Assembly: GCA_017623685.1 (NCBI GenBank) | Contig: JAGAOP010000009.1 | Location: 1-46,866, forward strand | Length of the DNA: 46,866 nucleotides | Direction: 5' to 3' | Origin: Spirochaetaceae bacterium | GTDB taxonomy: Bacteria; Spirochaetota; Spirochaetia; Treponematales; Treponemataceae | Part shown: one piece after another, positions 34,778-44,161 of the stretch | Position numbering within the stretch: position 1 is the first letter of the stretch | How the letters are laid out: each line of letters begins with the position of its first letter | Made by a program: the position numbers and the translations under genes | The notes under the pieces: model-generated | The model's input: only the letters and a program-made list of their open reading frames with translations | Database searches by the model: none | Told to the model about the DNA's origin: nothing

Positions 34778-35643
34778 GATTTAGCTTTGACCTTGGAACA
34801 GTTATCTGAAAGTAGCAGTAATTGTTCCAGGGCAAGTTCTTCTGCTCTTGCTTGAGGATTTATCTTAGATAAATCTAAAACTTGATTAATTAAGTCTGTA
34901 TTTGAAAGTAAGGATGAAAGATTGTTTTTTATAGTTTTTCTTCGACTTGCAAATAATGTTCTTACCATTTTCTGAAACAATTCTGGATTTTCACAACAGG
35001 GCCAGTCTTTCTTTTTTGTCATAACCATTGCCCTCGAATCCACGTTTGGTTTAGGCCAAAAGTTTCCTCCAGACAAATCCATTAAAGGTTTTATATCGTA
35101 AGCCCAAGTACATAACACAGAAAAGGATGAATAATCTTTGCTACCAGGTTCTGCACACATTCGTTGTCCAACTTCCTTTTGAACTGTAACCACTGATTTT
35201 TCAAAGCGAATTCCCTGTGATATCATATCAGCAATCATTGTTGCAGCTACATTATAGGGTAGATTTCCAAAAAATCTATCTGCTAGTCCATTTTTCAAAA
35301 AGTGAGATTTCCAAGTTTTTAAAAAATCCCCTTGGATTAAAATAAAGTTACCTGATTCACTGTATTTTGCAAAAAAAGAATTTATTTGTTCTGCAAATCC
35401 CCTGTCTATTTCAAAAGCAGTAAGTTTTGCTCCACGATTTAATATTTCTTCTGTCATGGCACCTAAACCAGGACCCACTTCCCACACTGTTGTGTTTTCT
35501 TTTATGTCTAGTTCATCAATTAATCTTTTTCTAGCATTTTGGTTTATAAGGAAATTTTGACCAAACTTTTTTTGCATGGCTAATCCGTTTTTTTCAAGAA
35601 ATGATTTTAGAGAACTGCTGGAATTATAATCAGGATGAATCAT
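34774..35643 (-). CDS. rsmA: 16S rRNA dimethyladenosine transferase RsmA/KsgA
   Basis: SAM-dependent enzyme dimethylating two adjacent adenosines near the 3' end of 16S rRNA; 289 aa, normal length. KKFGQNFLIN, the SAM-binding EVGPGLGAMTEEIL and the catalytic NLPYNVA are present. Last gene of the PilZ-helical-repeat-comEC-rsmA unit; its ATG overlaps the comEC stop (ATGA). Confidence 0.95.
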   Translation of the reverse strand: MIHPDYNSSSSLKSFLEKNGLAMQKKFGQNFLINQNARKRLIDELDIKENTTVWEVGPGLGAMTEEILNRGAKLTAFEIDRGFAEQINSFFAKYSESGNFILIQGDFLKTWKSHFLKNGLADRFFGNLPYNVAATMIADMISQGIRFEKSVVTVQKEVGQRMCAEPGSKDYSSFSVLCTWAYDIKPLMDLSGGNFWPKPNVDSRAMVMTKKKDWPCCENPELFQKMVRTLFASRRKTIKNNLSSLLSNTDLINQVLDLSKINPQARAEELALEQLLLLSDNCSKVKAKS

Positions 35644-36989
35644 TTTATCTCCACAAGAGGTATTCGTGCAAATAATTTAACAGGTGCGACTAGGCAATTA
35701 TACAATAGATTCATCACATCGCCAAGGGGTTGGATTAAATAAGGACAAATCAAGGATAGGAATATGCAAAGGATTCCAACTGTTAAAAAAATACTCACTA
35801 AAGGAGAAATTATTGTAGTTGCCACTATTCCTCCAGGTGCAAAGCTACCAAAAACAGAAAGAGAGATGGGAGCAGAAAAACTTTGAGCTCCACAAGATGT
35901 GGATAATCCAGATGCAATAGTAGGAGGTAGCCTATGATAAAATAAAGGTTCAAATAATTTTGTACATAATATAATTCCAGCAAGGGATGCGTAGGAAAGT
36001 TGAAAGGACAACTGAAATAAATCATGTGGTGCAATACATAAATGCATTAAAAAGCATAAAGCTAAAATCTGTAAACTTGTGGGGGCTAAGCCTATTTTTC
36101 GTATTGTGAATCCAAGTAAGGTTGAAAGTAAAGCTCTAAGTAAAGAAGGGGTTAAACCTGCAAACCATACAAATAATAGTACTACAAAAATTGAAAAAAA
36201 ATCTGAAACTTTTTGCCCAAAAAATTTTGTTACTATTCCAGCAAGTCCTGCAAAAAAAGATAAATGCATTCCTGATAGGGCTAGAATATGTGCTAGACCT
36301 GCGTTTCTAAAAGCTTCGGAAATTGTTCCGTGGGTGTACTCTCCAGATCCTGAAATTAATGCTAATAATAACCCACCTGAATCATCCCAGGCGTACATTA
36401 ATCTTTTAAACTGTAGTCTACTTAATCCACGAATTTTTTCAAGTTGACCGAAAAAATTATTTTCAAAACCTATAAATTTTGCTTCGGATACAAAAAAAAC
36501 TGGTTCTGCAGGAACAATGTTTATTTTATCAAAAGAATTCATTGTGGCATATCTAACTGAAAAAGATAATCTTGCACCACATTCAATTAATATTCCTGAA
36601 GATTTTCCTGTAGGTCCGCTGTAACTTGAATATAATTTTCCTGGGTAATGGGCCTCTACAATTTCAGCAGGAATGAACACAGAAATTCTTCCTTTAGCCT
36701 GAGAAGTAATTTTTTGACAATTATTTTTTTTGTTTGCAGAAAGAAAGCCTTTTACAGATTCAATTTCCATTGTGCAACGATAAAAAGTTCCTTTTCCCGT
36801 TTTTTTAGGGTTAGAAATTATTTTACCCTGTACTTCTGTTATATTTTGGTTTTCAATTATAGAAATAAATGGGTAACGATTTCTAACAGGTATTATACCT
36901 AGATAGAAAACTAGGGCTAAAATTATTGCCACAATGAAAGAGGAATTAAACTTTACACAAGAAATAATTTTTTTCTTTGTTTCTACCAC
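35640..36989 (-). CDS. comEC: ComEC/Rec2-type DNA uptake channel, truncated architecture
   Basis: 449 aa. N-terminal membrane helix, an OB-like extracytoplasmic domain (about 50-165), then the competence membrane domain with NAGLAHILALSGMHLSFFAG, the hallmark motif of ComEC. The C-terminal metallo-beta-lactamase-like domain of long ComEC proteins is absent. GTG start overlapping the upstream stop by a few bases. Natural competence in treponemes is not established, so the role is uncertain. Confidence 0.88.
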   Translation of the reverse strand: MVETKKKIISCVKFNSSFIVAIILALVFYLGIIPVRNRYPFISIIENQNITEVQGKIISNPKKTGKGTFYRCTMEIESVKGFLSANKKNNCQKITSQAKGRISVFIPAEIVEAHYPGKLYSSYSGPTGKSSGILIECGARLSFSVRYATMNSFDKINIVPAEPVFFVSEAKFIGFENNFFGQLEKIRGLSRLQFKRLMYAWDDSGGLLLALISGSGEYTHGTISEAFRNAGLAHILALSGMHLSFFAGLAGIVTKFFGQKVSDFFSIFVVLLFVWFAGLTPSLLRALLSTLLGFTIRKIGLAPTSLQILALCFLMHLCIAPHDLFQLSFQLSYASLAGIILCTKLFEPLFYHRLPPTIASGLSTSCGAQSFSAPISLSVFGSFAPGGIVATTIISPLVSIFLTVGILCIFLSLICPYLIQPLGDVMNLLYNCLVAPVKLFARIPLVEIK

Positions 36990-38182
36990 TTTAGATTTGC
37001 CAGAGCATTACGAGCGGCGGTAACCAAAGTATCAGGGTAGGGTAAATATGTAACGTAAAGCAAGTTATCAAATGCTGCCTTGTCACCTAAAGCTCCCAAT
37101 GCATTAATGACGGCTAAAATAACCTGTTCGCTACAAGGTATTGTTGCGTCAGGACTAGCCATCTGAGAATTAAGGATGCTCAAGTAGTCCGATAGGGCGG
37201 CTGAAGAATAACTTGTAACCAAAATTTCTAGGCAGTTGATAATTTCAATAAAATCAGTTTCTGAAATTAAATTAGCCTCGAATTCTTTTTGTGCAACTGC
37301 AAAATATTTTGCAACTGTAGGAGCTGCTCTAGTCCAAGTTGACTTAGCGATTTCCTTTACAGCAAGTAATTGTAACTCTATAACGTCCGATGGGATTTTT
37401 GAGTAATCCTCAATATCTATTATAGTAGCGGACAATGCTTTTTCTGCCATTTCTGCCTTTAAAAAACTTGATATTTTTTCATTATTTTGTGTCAGAGTGA
37501 ACAAGAATTTCTTTTCTTCGATAGAAGTTGTTTCTTTGCTCATAAATCGTATGATGCTATTTTGAGAATTGGTAATAATTGTATTTACAGCTTTTACAGC
37601 AGCGGAGTTAACTGATTCTATTTGGTTGTTTAATGCAATTCTAAAAAGTAAATCAAAAGAAGAAGGATCTGTCATAATTTCCAAAAGTTCTATTGCCTGA
37701 ATCAAAGCTAAATCTTCTTCTTTGTTTGTGGCAATGGATTCTGCCACAAAGGTATGTATATCTGGTAAGTAGGGTAAAATTATATTTTTTGAAATAGGAG
37801 CAACTTCTTTAAAAGAACTAAGAATTAAAGTATGAAGTTCATCGTCATTAATTAAATTGAATACTTGCCAAAGTTTGCTGGCGTTTTCTACTGTATTTGG
37901 TTGAACAAAAGGCACTGTAACCAGTGCTAAATCTGCAAATCCAGGAACATTTCCAATTACTGGAATATTTTTTGTAATATAATTGATTGCTTCCATAGGT
38001 AAAGAAGCTGTAAGTTTATCTGTTTCTGCTGTAATGGTAAGGGACGAAAGAACTTGAGTTTTGTCTTCTAAAGAACCAGTTACAAAGTTTATGTATTCTT
38101 CTGAAATCTGCTGAGAAAAAAGAATTGATATGTTAAAAGAAAAAAGAATAAAAAAAATGAATTTTGCTTTGCTTTTAATCAT
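36983..38182 (-). CDS. Secreted helical-repeat (HEAT-like) protein
   Basis: 399 aa with an N-terminal signal peptide (about 1-23, no lipobox). The remainder is predicted to be alpha-helical with repeated short helices, for example AVKAVNTIITN and VILAVINALGALGDKAAFDNLL, the last typical of HEAT repeats. It probably acts as a periplasmic scaffold. AGGAGGAG lies just before its ATG and its start is only 2 nt after the PilZ gene stop. Conserved function not recognised. Confidence 0.78.
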   Translation of the reverse strand: MIKSKAKFIFFILFSFNISILFSQQISEEYINFVTGSLEDKTQVLSSLTITAETDKLTASLPMEAINYITKNIPVIGNVPGFADLALVTVPFVQPNTVENASKLWQVFNLINDDELHTLILSSFKEVAPISKNIILPYLPDIHTFVAESIATNKEEDLALIQAIELLEIMTDPSSFDLLFRIALNNQIESVNSAAVKAVNTIITNSQNSIIRFMSKETTSIEEKKFLFTLTQNNEKISSFLKAEMAEKALSATIIDIEDYSKIPSDVIELQLLAVKEIAKSTWTRAAPTVAKYFAVAQKEFEANLISETDFIEIINCLEILVTSYSSAALSDYLSILNSQMASPDATIPCSEQVILAVINALGALGDKAAFDNLLYVTYLPYPDTLVTAARNALANLKW

Positions 38183-38184
38183 GA

Positions 38185-39432
38185 TTACTCCTCCTTAGGG
38201 AAATCAAATTCATCAAAGGATTCTAATCCTAAGTCATCTTTTGAGTTAGTTGCATTTTTTTCTGCCTGTTGTGCCAATATTACTTCTGGTTCAGTTTCTT
38301 CTGTGTTTTGTTCTGTAGCTTCATTTTCATTTGTATCGGAATTTTCCCTAGGTGCTCCTGTTTCTTCATTTTCATCTTCTTCTGTACCCTTAAGAGCTTC
38401 AAAAACATCTTTTTCATCTTGGGGCATAACGTCGTATACAAAGGATAAAACTACATTTTTCATTTCTGGGTCAATTTTTATACACTCAAAATGAATTCTT
38501 GATTGATTAAGTTCTTTATTGTATTCCACGGCTCGAACAATGCCAGCCATAACAATGTAGTTGTCGCCTATTGGGAATTGTAACTTTATAGAAATTCCAT
38601 TTGAACCCTTGCCACCAATTCTGATTAAGGCTCCGTCGGCAGAAATATCTTCTATCATACAACGATATCCTCCTGCCATATCTTCTACATTAGTGTCAAA
38701 GGTGGAATTTCTTCCAGAAATATATAAGCGGGCACCAATCGAACATTTGGTTCGGACAGATTTTCGTTTTTGTACCCTAGTTAAATCTGAGGAATGGGTT
38801 ATGTATAGAACAGGTGTACTTCCATATTGTCCAGAACCAATTACAGCTGAATCAAAGGCATAGCAAGCATCATCTTTTCGCCAAAGATAAACGCTTATTC
38901 TTTTTCCAACCCATTCGTTGCCGTACATTGTAATTATTCCGTCTTTTGAAGGCACATGAATAATTAATTCTCGACCATTCATTTCTATACGGGAAACAAA
39001 AACTCCAACGCCTTTTAAAACAATACGAAGTTTTTGACCTTCATCTAAGAATTTAGAGGATTTAAGCCCTTTTTTTGCTAAAGGATCAAGTTCTACTTTT
39101 GTTCGATATGCATATAATTTTGTTAAAAACTTTTGAGTCTTTTTTGTATATTCTGTTCCATTTGCTCTTGAAGTAGAAATAAGTTTGGAAATACTTCTTG
39201 AAAGGGCTGGTACAGAAAGATATAAGGCGGTGGGTTCTTCTAATTCGCAAAGTCGTGCCAATTTCCACAGGGATAATATTTCTGAAAGGGAAAATCCAGA
39301 ATCAATACCAGTAGTAAAAAAAGAAACAGTTTCTTTGTTTTTAGTAAGCCAACGGATGCCTAAAACAATTAATGCTAAAACTATAACCAGAATTATTATA
39401 TACAAAATTTCCTCTTTATAGTATAATATCAT
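38185..39432 (-). CDS. Membrane-anchored PilZ-domain protein
   Basis: Likely c-di-GMP receptor, 415 aa. N-terminal membrane helix (about 10-28), a helical region, a beta-rich YcgR-N-like domain (about 125-215), then a PilZ domain with RKSVR (R223, R227) and DISADG (262-267), the two ligand-binding signatures. The C-terminus is a glutamate-rich tail. The start is unsettled: ATG 39432, or TTG 39405, which has GAGG close upstream. First gene of the unit ending in rsmA. A link to motility control is inference from PilZ/YcgR proteins. Confidence 0.86.
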   Translation of the reverse strand: MILYYKEEILYIIILVIVLALIVLGIRWLTKNKETVSFFTTGIDSGFSLSEILSLWKLARLCELEEPTALYLSVPALSRSISKLISTSRANGTEYTKKTQKFLTKLYAYRTKVELDPLAKKGLKSSKFLDEGQKLRIVLKGVGVFVSRIEMNGRELIIHVPSKDGIITMYGNEWVGKRISVYLWRKDDACYAFDSAVIGSGQYGSTPVLYITHSSDLTRVQKRKSVRTKCSIGARLYISGRNSTFDTNVEDMAGGYRCMIEDISADGALIRIGGKGSNGISIKLQFPIGDNYIVMAGIVRAVEYNKELNQSRIHFECIKIDPEMKNVVLSFVYDVMPQDEKDVFEALKGTEEDENEETGAPRENSDTNENEATEQNTEETEPEVILAQQAEKNATNSKDDLGLESFDEFDFPKEE

Positions 39433-39440
39433 ATATATTA

Positions 39441-39533
39441 ATGAAAATACAGTTGTTTTTAGAAATAATTATAATTTTTATACTTCTTTTATCACCTATT
39501 TTAGCAAAATCTACAGAAAATTCCATTGTTTAG
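39441..39533 (+). CDS. Possible 30-residue secreted peptide
   Basis: ATG at 39441 opens a 30-codon frame: a hydrophobic signal-like stretch (LFLEIIIIFILLLSPILA) and a short polar tail KSTENSIV. The TAG stop overlaps the AGGAGGG ribosome site of the next gene, as in coupled genes. A weak promoter (TATACA 39399-39404, 17 bp, TATAAT 39422-39427) precedes it. No Shine-Dalgarno of its own. It may be a real leader peptide or chance. Confidence 0.4.
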   Translation: MKIQLFLEIIIIFILLLSPILAKSTENSIV

Positions 39534-39543
39534 GAGGGTTCTT

Positions 39544-40087
39544 ATGGACTTCCATTATTTTTCAGTTGATTCTTGCTGTTTTCTTTTTTTTTCGAGGAAG
39601 AAACTTTTCTAAAAAAGAAAGCTTTTCTTTAAAAAAATTATTTTTTGGTTTTGTACTTTTACTTCTGCTGTTTTTAAATATGTTTTTATGGAATTATATT
39701 CAAAATAAGGTGGGTTTAGGTTTTACAGGTACAATTTTGAAAAATAACCTTAACCCGTTTTTTCTTTGGTTAAACATAATTTTAGGAACTTTTACAGCTG
39801 CTTATTATGAAGAATCTTTTTATAGATATTATGTTCCTAATTTTTTTCTTTTTATAATTTCCAAAGTAAAAAAAAGCAAAATTATTAACATTGCAGTTGA
39901 ATTAATAATTGTTTGTTTATTTGCTTTAGCCCACTTTCATTTAGGTTGGATTGGAATAATTCATAGTTTTTTTGCAGGCTTATTGTTACGGTATTATGTA
40001 AAAGTCTTCAACTGTCTTTCAGTTACAGTGTTTGTTCATACAATATTCAACCTTATACAATACAGCCTGCTTATGGCTAAATTATAA
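39544..40087 (+). pseudogene. CPBP family intramembrane metalloprotease, start out of frame by one base
   Basis: A polytopic protein of about 173-180 aa with the three CPBP motifs: EESFYR, FALAHFH and HTIFN. The best start is ATG 39544, 5 nt after AGGAGGG, but it reads a 22-codon dead end. The CPBP frame is open well upstream of this point and becomes hydrophobic just after it (TSIIFQLILAVFFFF). Removing one G of ATGGACT would fuse ATG directly to this frame. Otherwise translation must begin at TTG 39566, cutting into the first membrane helix. Either a real frameshift or a sequence error. Family members act in prenyl-protein-like or bacteriocin-related processing. Confidence 0.72.
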
Positions 40088-40088
40088 A

Positions 40089-41882
40089 CTACATTGTTTC
40101 CAAAAATGGGACTAAAATCAAATTTAATCCCTTTTTCAAAACTATTCGGGTTGCTTGAATTAAGGCTAATCTAGCAGAAGCTAACTGGGGATTTTCTTGT
40201 GCAATACCCAAAGCTGGACAGTCATGGTAAAAGCGACTAAAAGATTTTGCCACATTGTATAAATATGTTGCTACTTGAGATGGATCTAAATCCTGGGCAG
40301 CTTTTACTACTGTTTTTGGATATTCACCTAAAATCTTAATAAGTTCCCATTCAGTTTCGTGGGAAAGTAATTCTGCCCCGTCTGTTCCCTTTGCCACAGA
40401 TACACCTTTTTCTTCTGCTTTTTTTAATATAGAACAAATTCTTGCCCCCATGTACTGAAGGTAGGGACCTGTGTTCCCATTAAAAGAAAGATATTCTTTT
40501 GGATTAAAAAGCATATCCTTAGTGGGAGTAGTTTGAAGTAGATAATAGTGTAGGGCTCCAAGAGCAATACTTTCTGCAACTTCGTTGGGATTTCCTACAG
40601 CTTCTTCCCGTCCCTTTGTGGCGATTTCTTCTAAAGCACCATCTCGTAGGCTATTAATCAAATCGTCGGCATCTACAACTGTACCTTCTCGGCTTTTCAT
40701 TTTTCCTTCTGGCAAATTTACCATTCCGTAAGAAAGGTGGTAAAGTTGATCTGCCCACTGATAGCCTAATTTTTTTAACACATAAAACAATACTTTGAAA
40801 TGATATTGCTGTTCGCTACCTACAACGTATACCAACTGGTTAAAAGCCCAGTCTTTGTGGCGATAAATTGCTGTTCCAATGTCTTGGGTCATGTAAAGTG
40901 CTGTTCCGTCTTTTCTTAAAAGAACTTTTTTATCTAGTCCAATTTCAGCCAAATCTACCCAAACGGAACCATCCTCTTCTTTGTAGAAAATGCCTTCTTC
41001 TAATCCCTTTAGAATTTCTTCTTTACCCTTAAGATAAGTATCGCTTTCGTAATAAAGTTTATCAAAAGAAACACCAGTTCTTTTGTAAGTCTGCTGAATT
41101 CCATGAATTGCCCAATTATTCATGGTTTCCCATAATTCATGAACTTCTTTATCTCCCTGTTCCCATTTAACTAACAATTCTTGGGCTTGGGTTTCTGCAG
41201 AAGAATCCTGCTTGTTCCATTTGTCAAATTCTACATAGCAGTCTCCGACAAATCTATCGCTTTTAATGTTTAGGCTTTCTGGAGTTTCCCCTTTTGGCTG
41301 ATGAAACTTTTGATAAGCAAGCATGGATTTACAAATATGAACACCTCTGTTGTTGATAATGTTCACTTTATACACTTCTGCACCTGCTTCTTTTAAGATA
41401 CGAGAAATACTTTCTCCAAGGGCATCGTTTCGTAGATGCCCAAGATGAAGGGGCTTATTTGTATTTGGGCTTGAAAATTCCACCATTACCCTTCGCCCTT
41501 TTAAGGGAACTTCCCCTTTGGAATCAAGTGTTCCGTATTTTTCCCCTTGGTTTTGAATTAAAACTAAGGTATCAGAAATAGCAGCTACTTTGTTTAATTT
41601 TAGGTTTACGTAAGGACCAACCGCTAAAAACTGGCCTATACTGGCACTTCGTTCATCTTTAGATACAATAGCCACAACTGCTTCTGCAATCATAGGAGGA
41701 GCTTTTCGTAATACTTTTGCAAAGGGAAACATAGGAATTCCCACATCTCCCATTTCTGGATTAGGAGGAGTTTCAATAACAAGGTTTTCAATAGGAATAG
41801 ATGTTTGTAGATTATTTTCTGTTGCGAATTTATTCAATGCATCTGCTACAATAATGGAACACTGCTCTTTTAAATTTGTCAT
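40089..41882 (-). CDS. argS: Arginyl-tRNA synthetase
   Basis: Class I synthetase charging tRNA-Arg, 597 aa, normal length. N-terminal additional domain, HLGH (146-149) as the HIGH motif, and KMKSR (in PEGKMKSREGTVVD) as the KMSKS equivalent, then the C-terminal anticodon-binding DALR domain. AGGA before the ATG; leader of about 30 nt from a TTGAAT/TAATAT promoter. Convergent with the CPBP gene, one base between stops. Confidence 0.97.
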   Translation of the reverse strand: MTNLKEQCSIIVADALNKFATENNLQTSIPIENLVIETPPNPEMGDVGIPMFPFAKVLRKAPPMIAEAVVAIVSKDERSASIGQFLAVGPYVNLKLNKVAAISDTLVLIQNQGEKYGTLDSKGEVPLKGRRVMVEFSSPNTNKPLHLGHLRNDALGESISRILKEAGAEVYKVNIINNRGVHICKSMLAYQKFHQPKGETPESLNIKSDRFVGDCYVEFDKWNKQDSSAETQAQELLVKWEQGDKEVHELWETMNNWAIHGIQQTYKRTGVSFDKLYYESDTYLKGKEEILKGLEEGIFYKEEDGSVWVDLAEIGLDKKVLLRKDGTALYMTQDIGTAIYRHKDWAFNQLVYVVGSEQQYHFKVLFYVLKKLGYQWADQLYHLSYGMVNLPEGKMKSREGTVVDADDLINSLRDGALEEIATKGREEAVGNPNEVAESIALGALHYYLLQTTPTKDMLFNPKEYLSFNGNTGPYLQYMGARICSILKKAEEKGVSVAKGTDGAELLSHETEWELIKILGEYPKTVVKAAQDLDPSQVATYLYNVAKSFSRFYHDCPALGIAQENPQLASARLALIQATRIVLKKGLNLILVPFLETM

Positions 41883-41919
41883 AAATACATCCTGTAATGT
41901 AAAAAAAGTTATTTTAATA

Positions 41920-41949
41920 ATATTAGCATAGAAAAATAAAAAGATTCAA
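41920..41949 (-). promoter_or_regulatory. Promoter of argS
   Basis: TTGAAT (41949-41944), 18-bp spacer ending TGC, TAATAT (41925-41920). Confidence 0.5.
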
Positions 41950-42053
41950 CAGTTAAAAAAAATCAATTATTTAGGCTTTTATATTGTTAGAAAAACTATA
42001 GAATCTTTTACTAATTTTTTTTACAATTCAGATTGCTAAAAAAAGGGGAGTAA

Positions 42054-42830
42054 ATGAAAATTATTGTTTTATCTGAAAATACATCTTGTAATCCTACTTT
42101 AAAATCTGAACATGGTTTAAGCCTTTATATCGAAGCTGTTGGAAAAAAAATACTTTTTGATATGGGGCAAGGTTCTCTTTTTGCTGAAAATGCAAAAAAA
42201 TTAGGTATTGATATTTCTTCTGTGGATTATGGAATTATTTCCCATGGACATTATGACCATGGGGGAGGTTTAGCTTATTTTTTACATCTTAATAAAAAGG
42301 CAAAAATTTATTTACACCGTAATGCTTTTGAAAAGCATTTTAATAATTCTGGAAAAGAAATAGGTCTGGATTTTTCATTAAAAAATAATAGCCGACTTGT
42401 ATATGTAGATGATTATTATGAAATCGCTTCTGGCTTAGAATTATATTCTTGCAACAATCAGCCTCCCATTTTTAAAAAAAATACATCTGGTAGCATAAAA
42501 AATGATAATTTTAATCACGAAATATATTTGAAAATTCACGAAAAAAAATCTGTGGTAATTACGGGTTGTTCTCATAAAGGAATTATAAATATCGTTCATT
42601 GGATGAAATCTCAGGTTTTAGTGGGAGGCTTCCATTTTAAAGATATAGATTGTAAAACACAGCAAGAAGAGTTGAAATGTTTGGCAGAAGAACTTGAAAA
42701 ATGTGCAAAGGATTTAAATATGGCTTTTTATACTTGTCATTGCACAGGAATAGAACAATATAATTATTTAAAAGAAAAATTGAGCGATAAATTAAATTAT
42801 ATTGCCACGGGCTCAGTAATAGAATTATAA
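42054..42830 (+). CDS. Metallo-beta-lactamase-fold hydrolase (COG1237-like)
   Basis: 258 aa soluble enzyme. SHGHYDHGGG (H64, H66, D68, H69) is the metal site. The N-terminal ENTSCNPTLKSEHGLSLYIE and later TGCSHKGIINIVHWM match the COG1237 group, relatives of the archaeal dihydropterin-methyl-RFA-phosphate synthase; the bacterial substrate is unknown. GGGGAG lies 4 nt before the ATG. Single gene between divergent argS and the convergent small gene at 42890. Confidence 0.87.
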   Translation: MKIIVLSENTSCNPTLKSEHGLSLYIEAVGKKILFDMGQGSLFAENAKKLGIDISSVDYGIISHGHYDHGGGLAYFLHLNKKAKIYLHRNAFEKHFNNSGKEIGLDFSLKNNSRLVYVDDYYEIASGLELYSCNNQPPIFKKNTSGSIKNDNFNHEIYLKIHEKKSVVITGCSHKGIINIVHWMKSQVLVGGFHFKDIDCKTQQEELKCLAEELEKCAKDLNMAFYTCHCTGIEQYNYLKEKLSDKLNYIATGSVIEL

Positions 42831-42889
42831 TTTTTTTAAATTTTTGGGTACCAAATATAAATAAAATGGCAAGACCATAATTGTATTTT

Positions 42890-43241
42890 TTATTCTTCAA
42901 TAAAAATACTAAAAGTTATAGATTGTCCTGCTTTTTCTTCTGGTTGTACATAAGTGTAAGTTACAGAGTTTTCGTCGCAACTTTTAATTGAAAAAATAAT
43001 ATGGCTTTCTGTTTTGTAATTTAATTCTATAGTAAAGACTTGTTGTTGCTCAGGAAAATCTTTTTCTTTCCAACCTGAAATAGTGTAAGATGCAAAAGTT
43101 TGTGCTGAATCATCAATTTCGGTTATAACAAGATTTTTGTCTACATAAACAGTAACAGGGTTTATAGGGGCTTCTTCTTGGGGAAAATGACCTTGATTTA
43201 ATAAAGAATTTCCTATAAGACTTTTTTATAAAAAACTCCAT
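42890..43241 (-). pseudogene. Small hypothetical gene frameshifted in an A6 tract
   Basis: A clear coding frame of about 110 codons (NPVTVYVDKNLVITEIDD ... SITFSIFIEE, stop at 42892-42890) has no start codon. ATG 43241 reads MEFFIK and then meets an A6 run (43222-43227). With five A residues instead of six the two parts join into one 116-residue protein continuing SLIGNSLLNQGHFPQ. A CATAAT -10 lies 6 nt before the ATG, matching the leaderless pattern here. No signal peptide or known domain. Real mutation, slippage-controlled expression or a sequence error are possible. It fills most of the gap between the MBL gene and nudC. Confidence 0.7.
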
Positions 43242-43372
43242 TAAATAATTATGGTTTTGATATAAAATATAATTTTACAACCTGTCAACATTTATATATT
43301 TAACTTAATAAAAAAATATAATTTATTTTATAAAAATGGGTGAAAATCATTTTTTTAGATTTTAAAAAGAAC

Positions 43373-44155
43373 TTAAATTAATCCCATAATTAGGCGATAA
43401 GCCATAGACCCTGGTTGCGGAATTGAGGGGAGTTTATCCCGAGAAAACCATTTTAATTCGCTAATTTCGTTGGCTTCAGGAACAAGGTCTCCACTTTTCC
43501 AGTCTGCATAATAAGCCAGCATTATTTGGTCAGGATAGGGCCAACTTTGACTTCCTGCATAACGAATATTGGTTATTTCAATCCCAGCTTCTTCTTGTAC
43601 TTCTCTTGAAACGCAATCTTCTATTGTTTCGCCTGCTTCAACATAACCTGCTAAACAGGTAAAAACATCGGTGTTTCTTTGTTTGTGTCTTGCCAGTAGA
43701 ATTTTATCATCTTTTTGAACTAATACAATCATTGCAGGCGAAATAGTAGGGTAATATACACTTCCACAACTTAAACATACTTTTGCAGTTTCATCGGTGG
43801 AATCATGAAGTTGATTTCCACATTTACCACAAAATCTAGATCTTTTTCTCCAGTTTAATAAAGCAAGACCTCTAGATAAGGAATTAATTTTAATATGATT
43901 TTGAGCAAATAATTCTCGTATTGGAACCCATTTCCATCCATTTGGAGCTGGTGCTCCACTTTCAAGAAGCAGGGCTGAATAATTGTGATTTGTTTCGGTA
44001 AACCAGTCTGTGGCTAGTTGGTGTTCAATAAACTTATAATAAACAGAGAAATCTGGTAACCGATGAAATTCTTCTGTTGATACAAGAACTTCACTTCCTC
44101 TGTAAATAAAAATTAAATTATTTTCCGATACAATTTGAGAATTTATAATTGCCAT
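43373..44155 (-). CDS. nudC: NADH pyrophosphatase NudC
   Basis: Nudix hydrolase cleaving NADH and removing NAD caps from RNA; 260 aa. Zinc ribbon C109, C112, C127, C130; Nudix box from G170 (GYVEAGETIEDCVSREVQEEAG); then SQSWPYPDQ, corresponding to the NudC signature SQPWPFP. A promoter ends 6 nt before the ATG with no Shine-Dalgarno, so the mRNA should be leaderless. Monocistronic, or reading on into the frameshifted gene at 43241. Confidence 0.95.
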   Translation of the reverse strand: MAIINSQIVSENNLIFIYRGSEVLVSTEEFHRLPDFSVYYKFIEHQLATDWFTETNHNYSALLLESGAPAPNGWKWVPIRELFAQNHIKINSLSRGLALLNWRKRSRFCGKCGNQLHDSTDETAKVCLSCGSVYYPTISPAMIVLVQKDDKILLARHKQRNTDVFTCLAGYVEAGETIEDCVSREVQEEAGIEITNIRYAGSQSWPYPDQIMLAYYADWKSGDLVPEANEISELKWFSRDKLPSIPQPGSMAYRLIMGLI

Positions 44156-44161
44156 ATTTTT

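Noticed and set aside
43222..43230. Programmed -1 frameshift at A_AAA_AAG in the small minus-strand gene
   Set aside because: The -1 frame reads GTC TTA TAG and stops; only a +1 shift or one fewer A gives the long frame.
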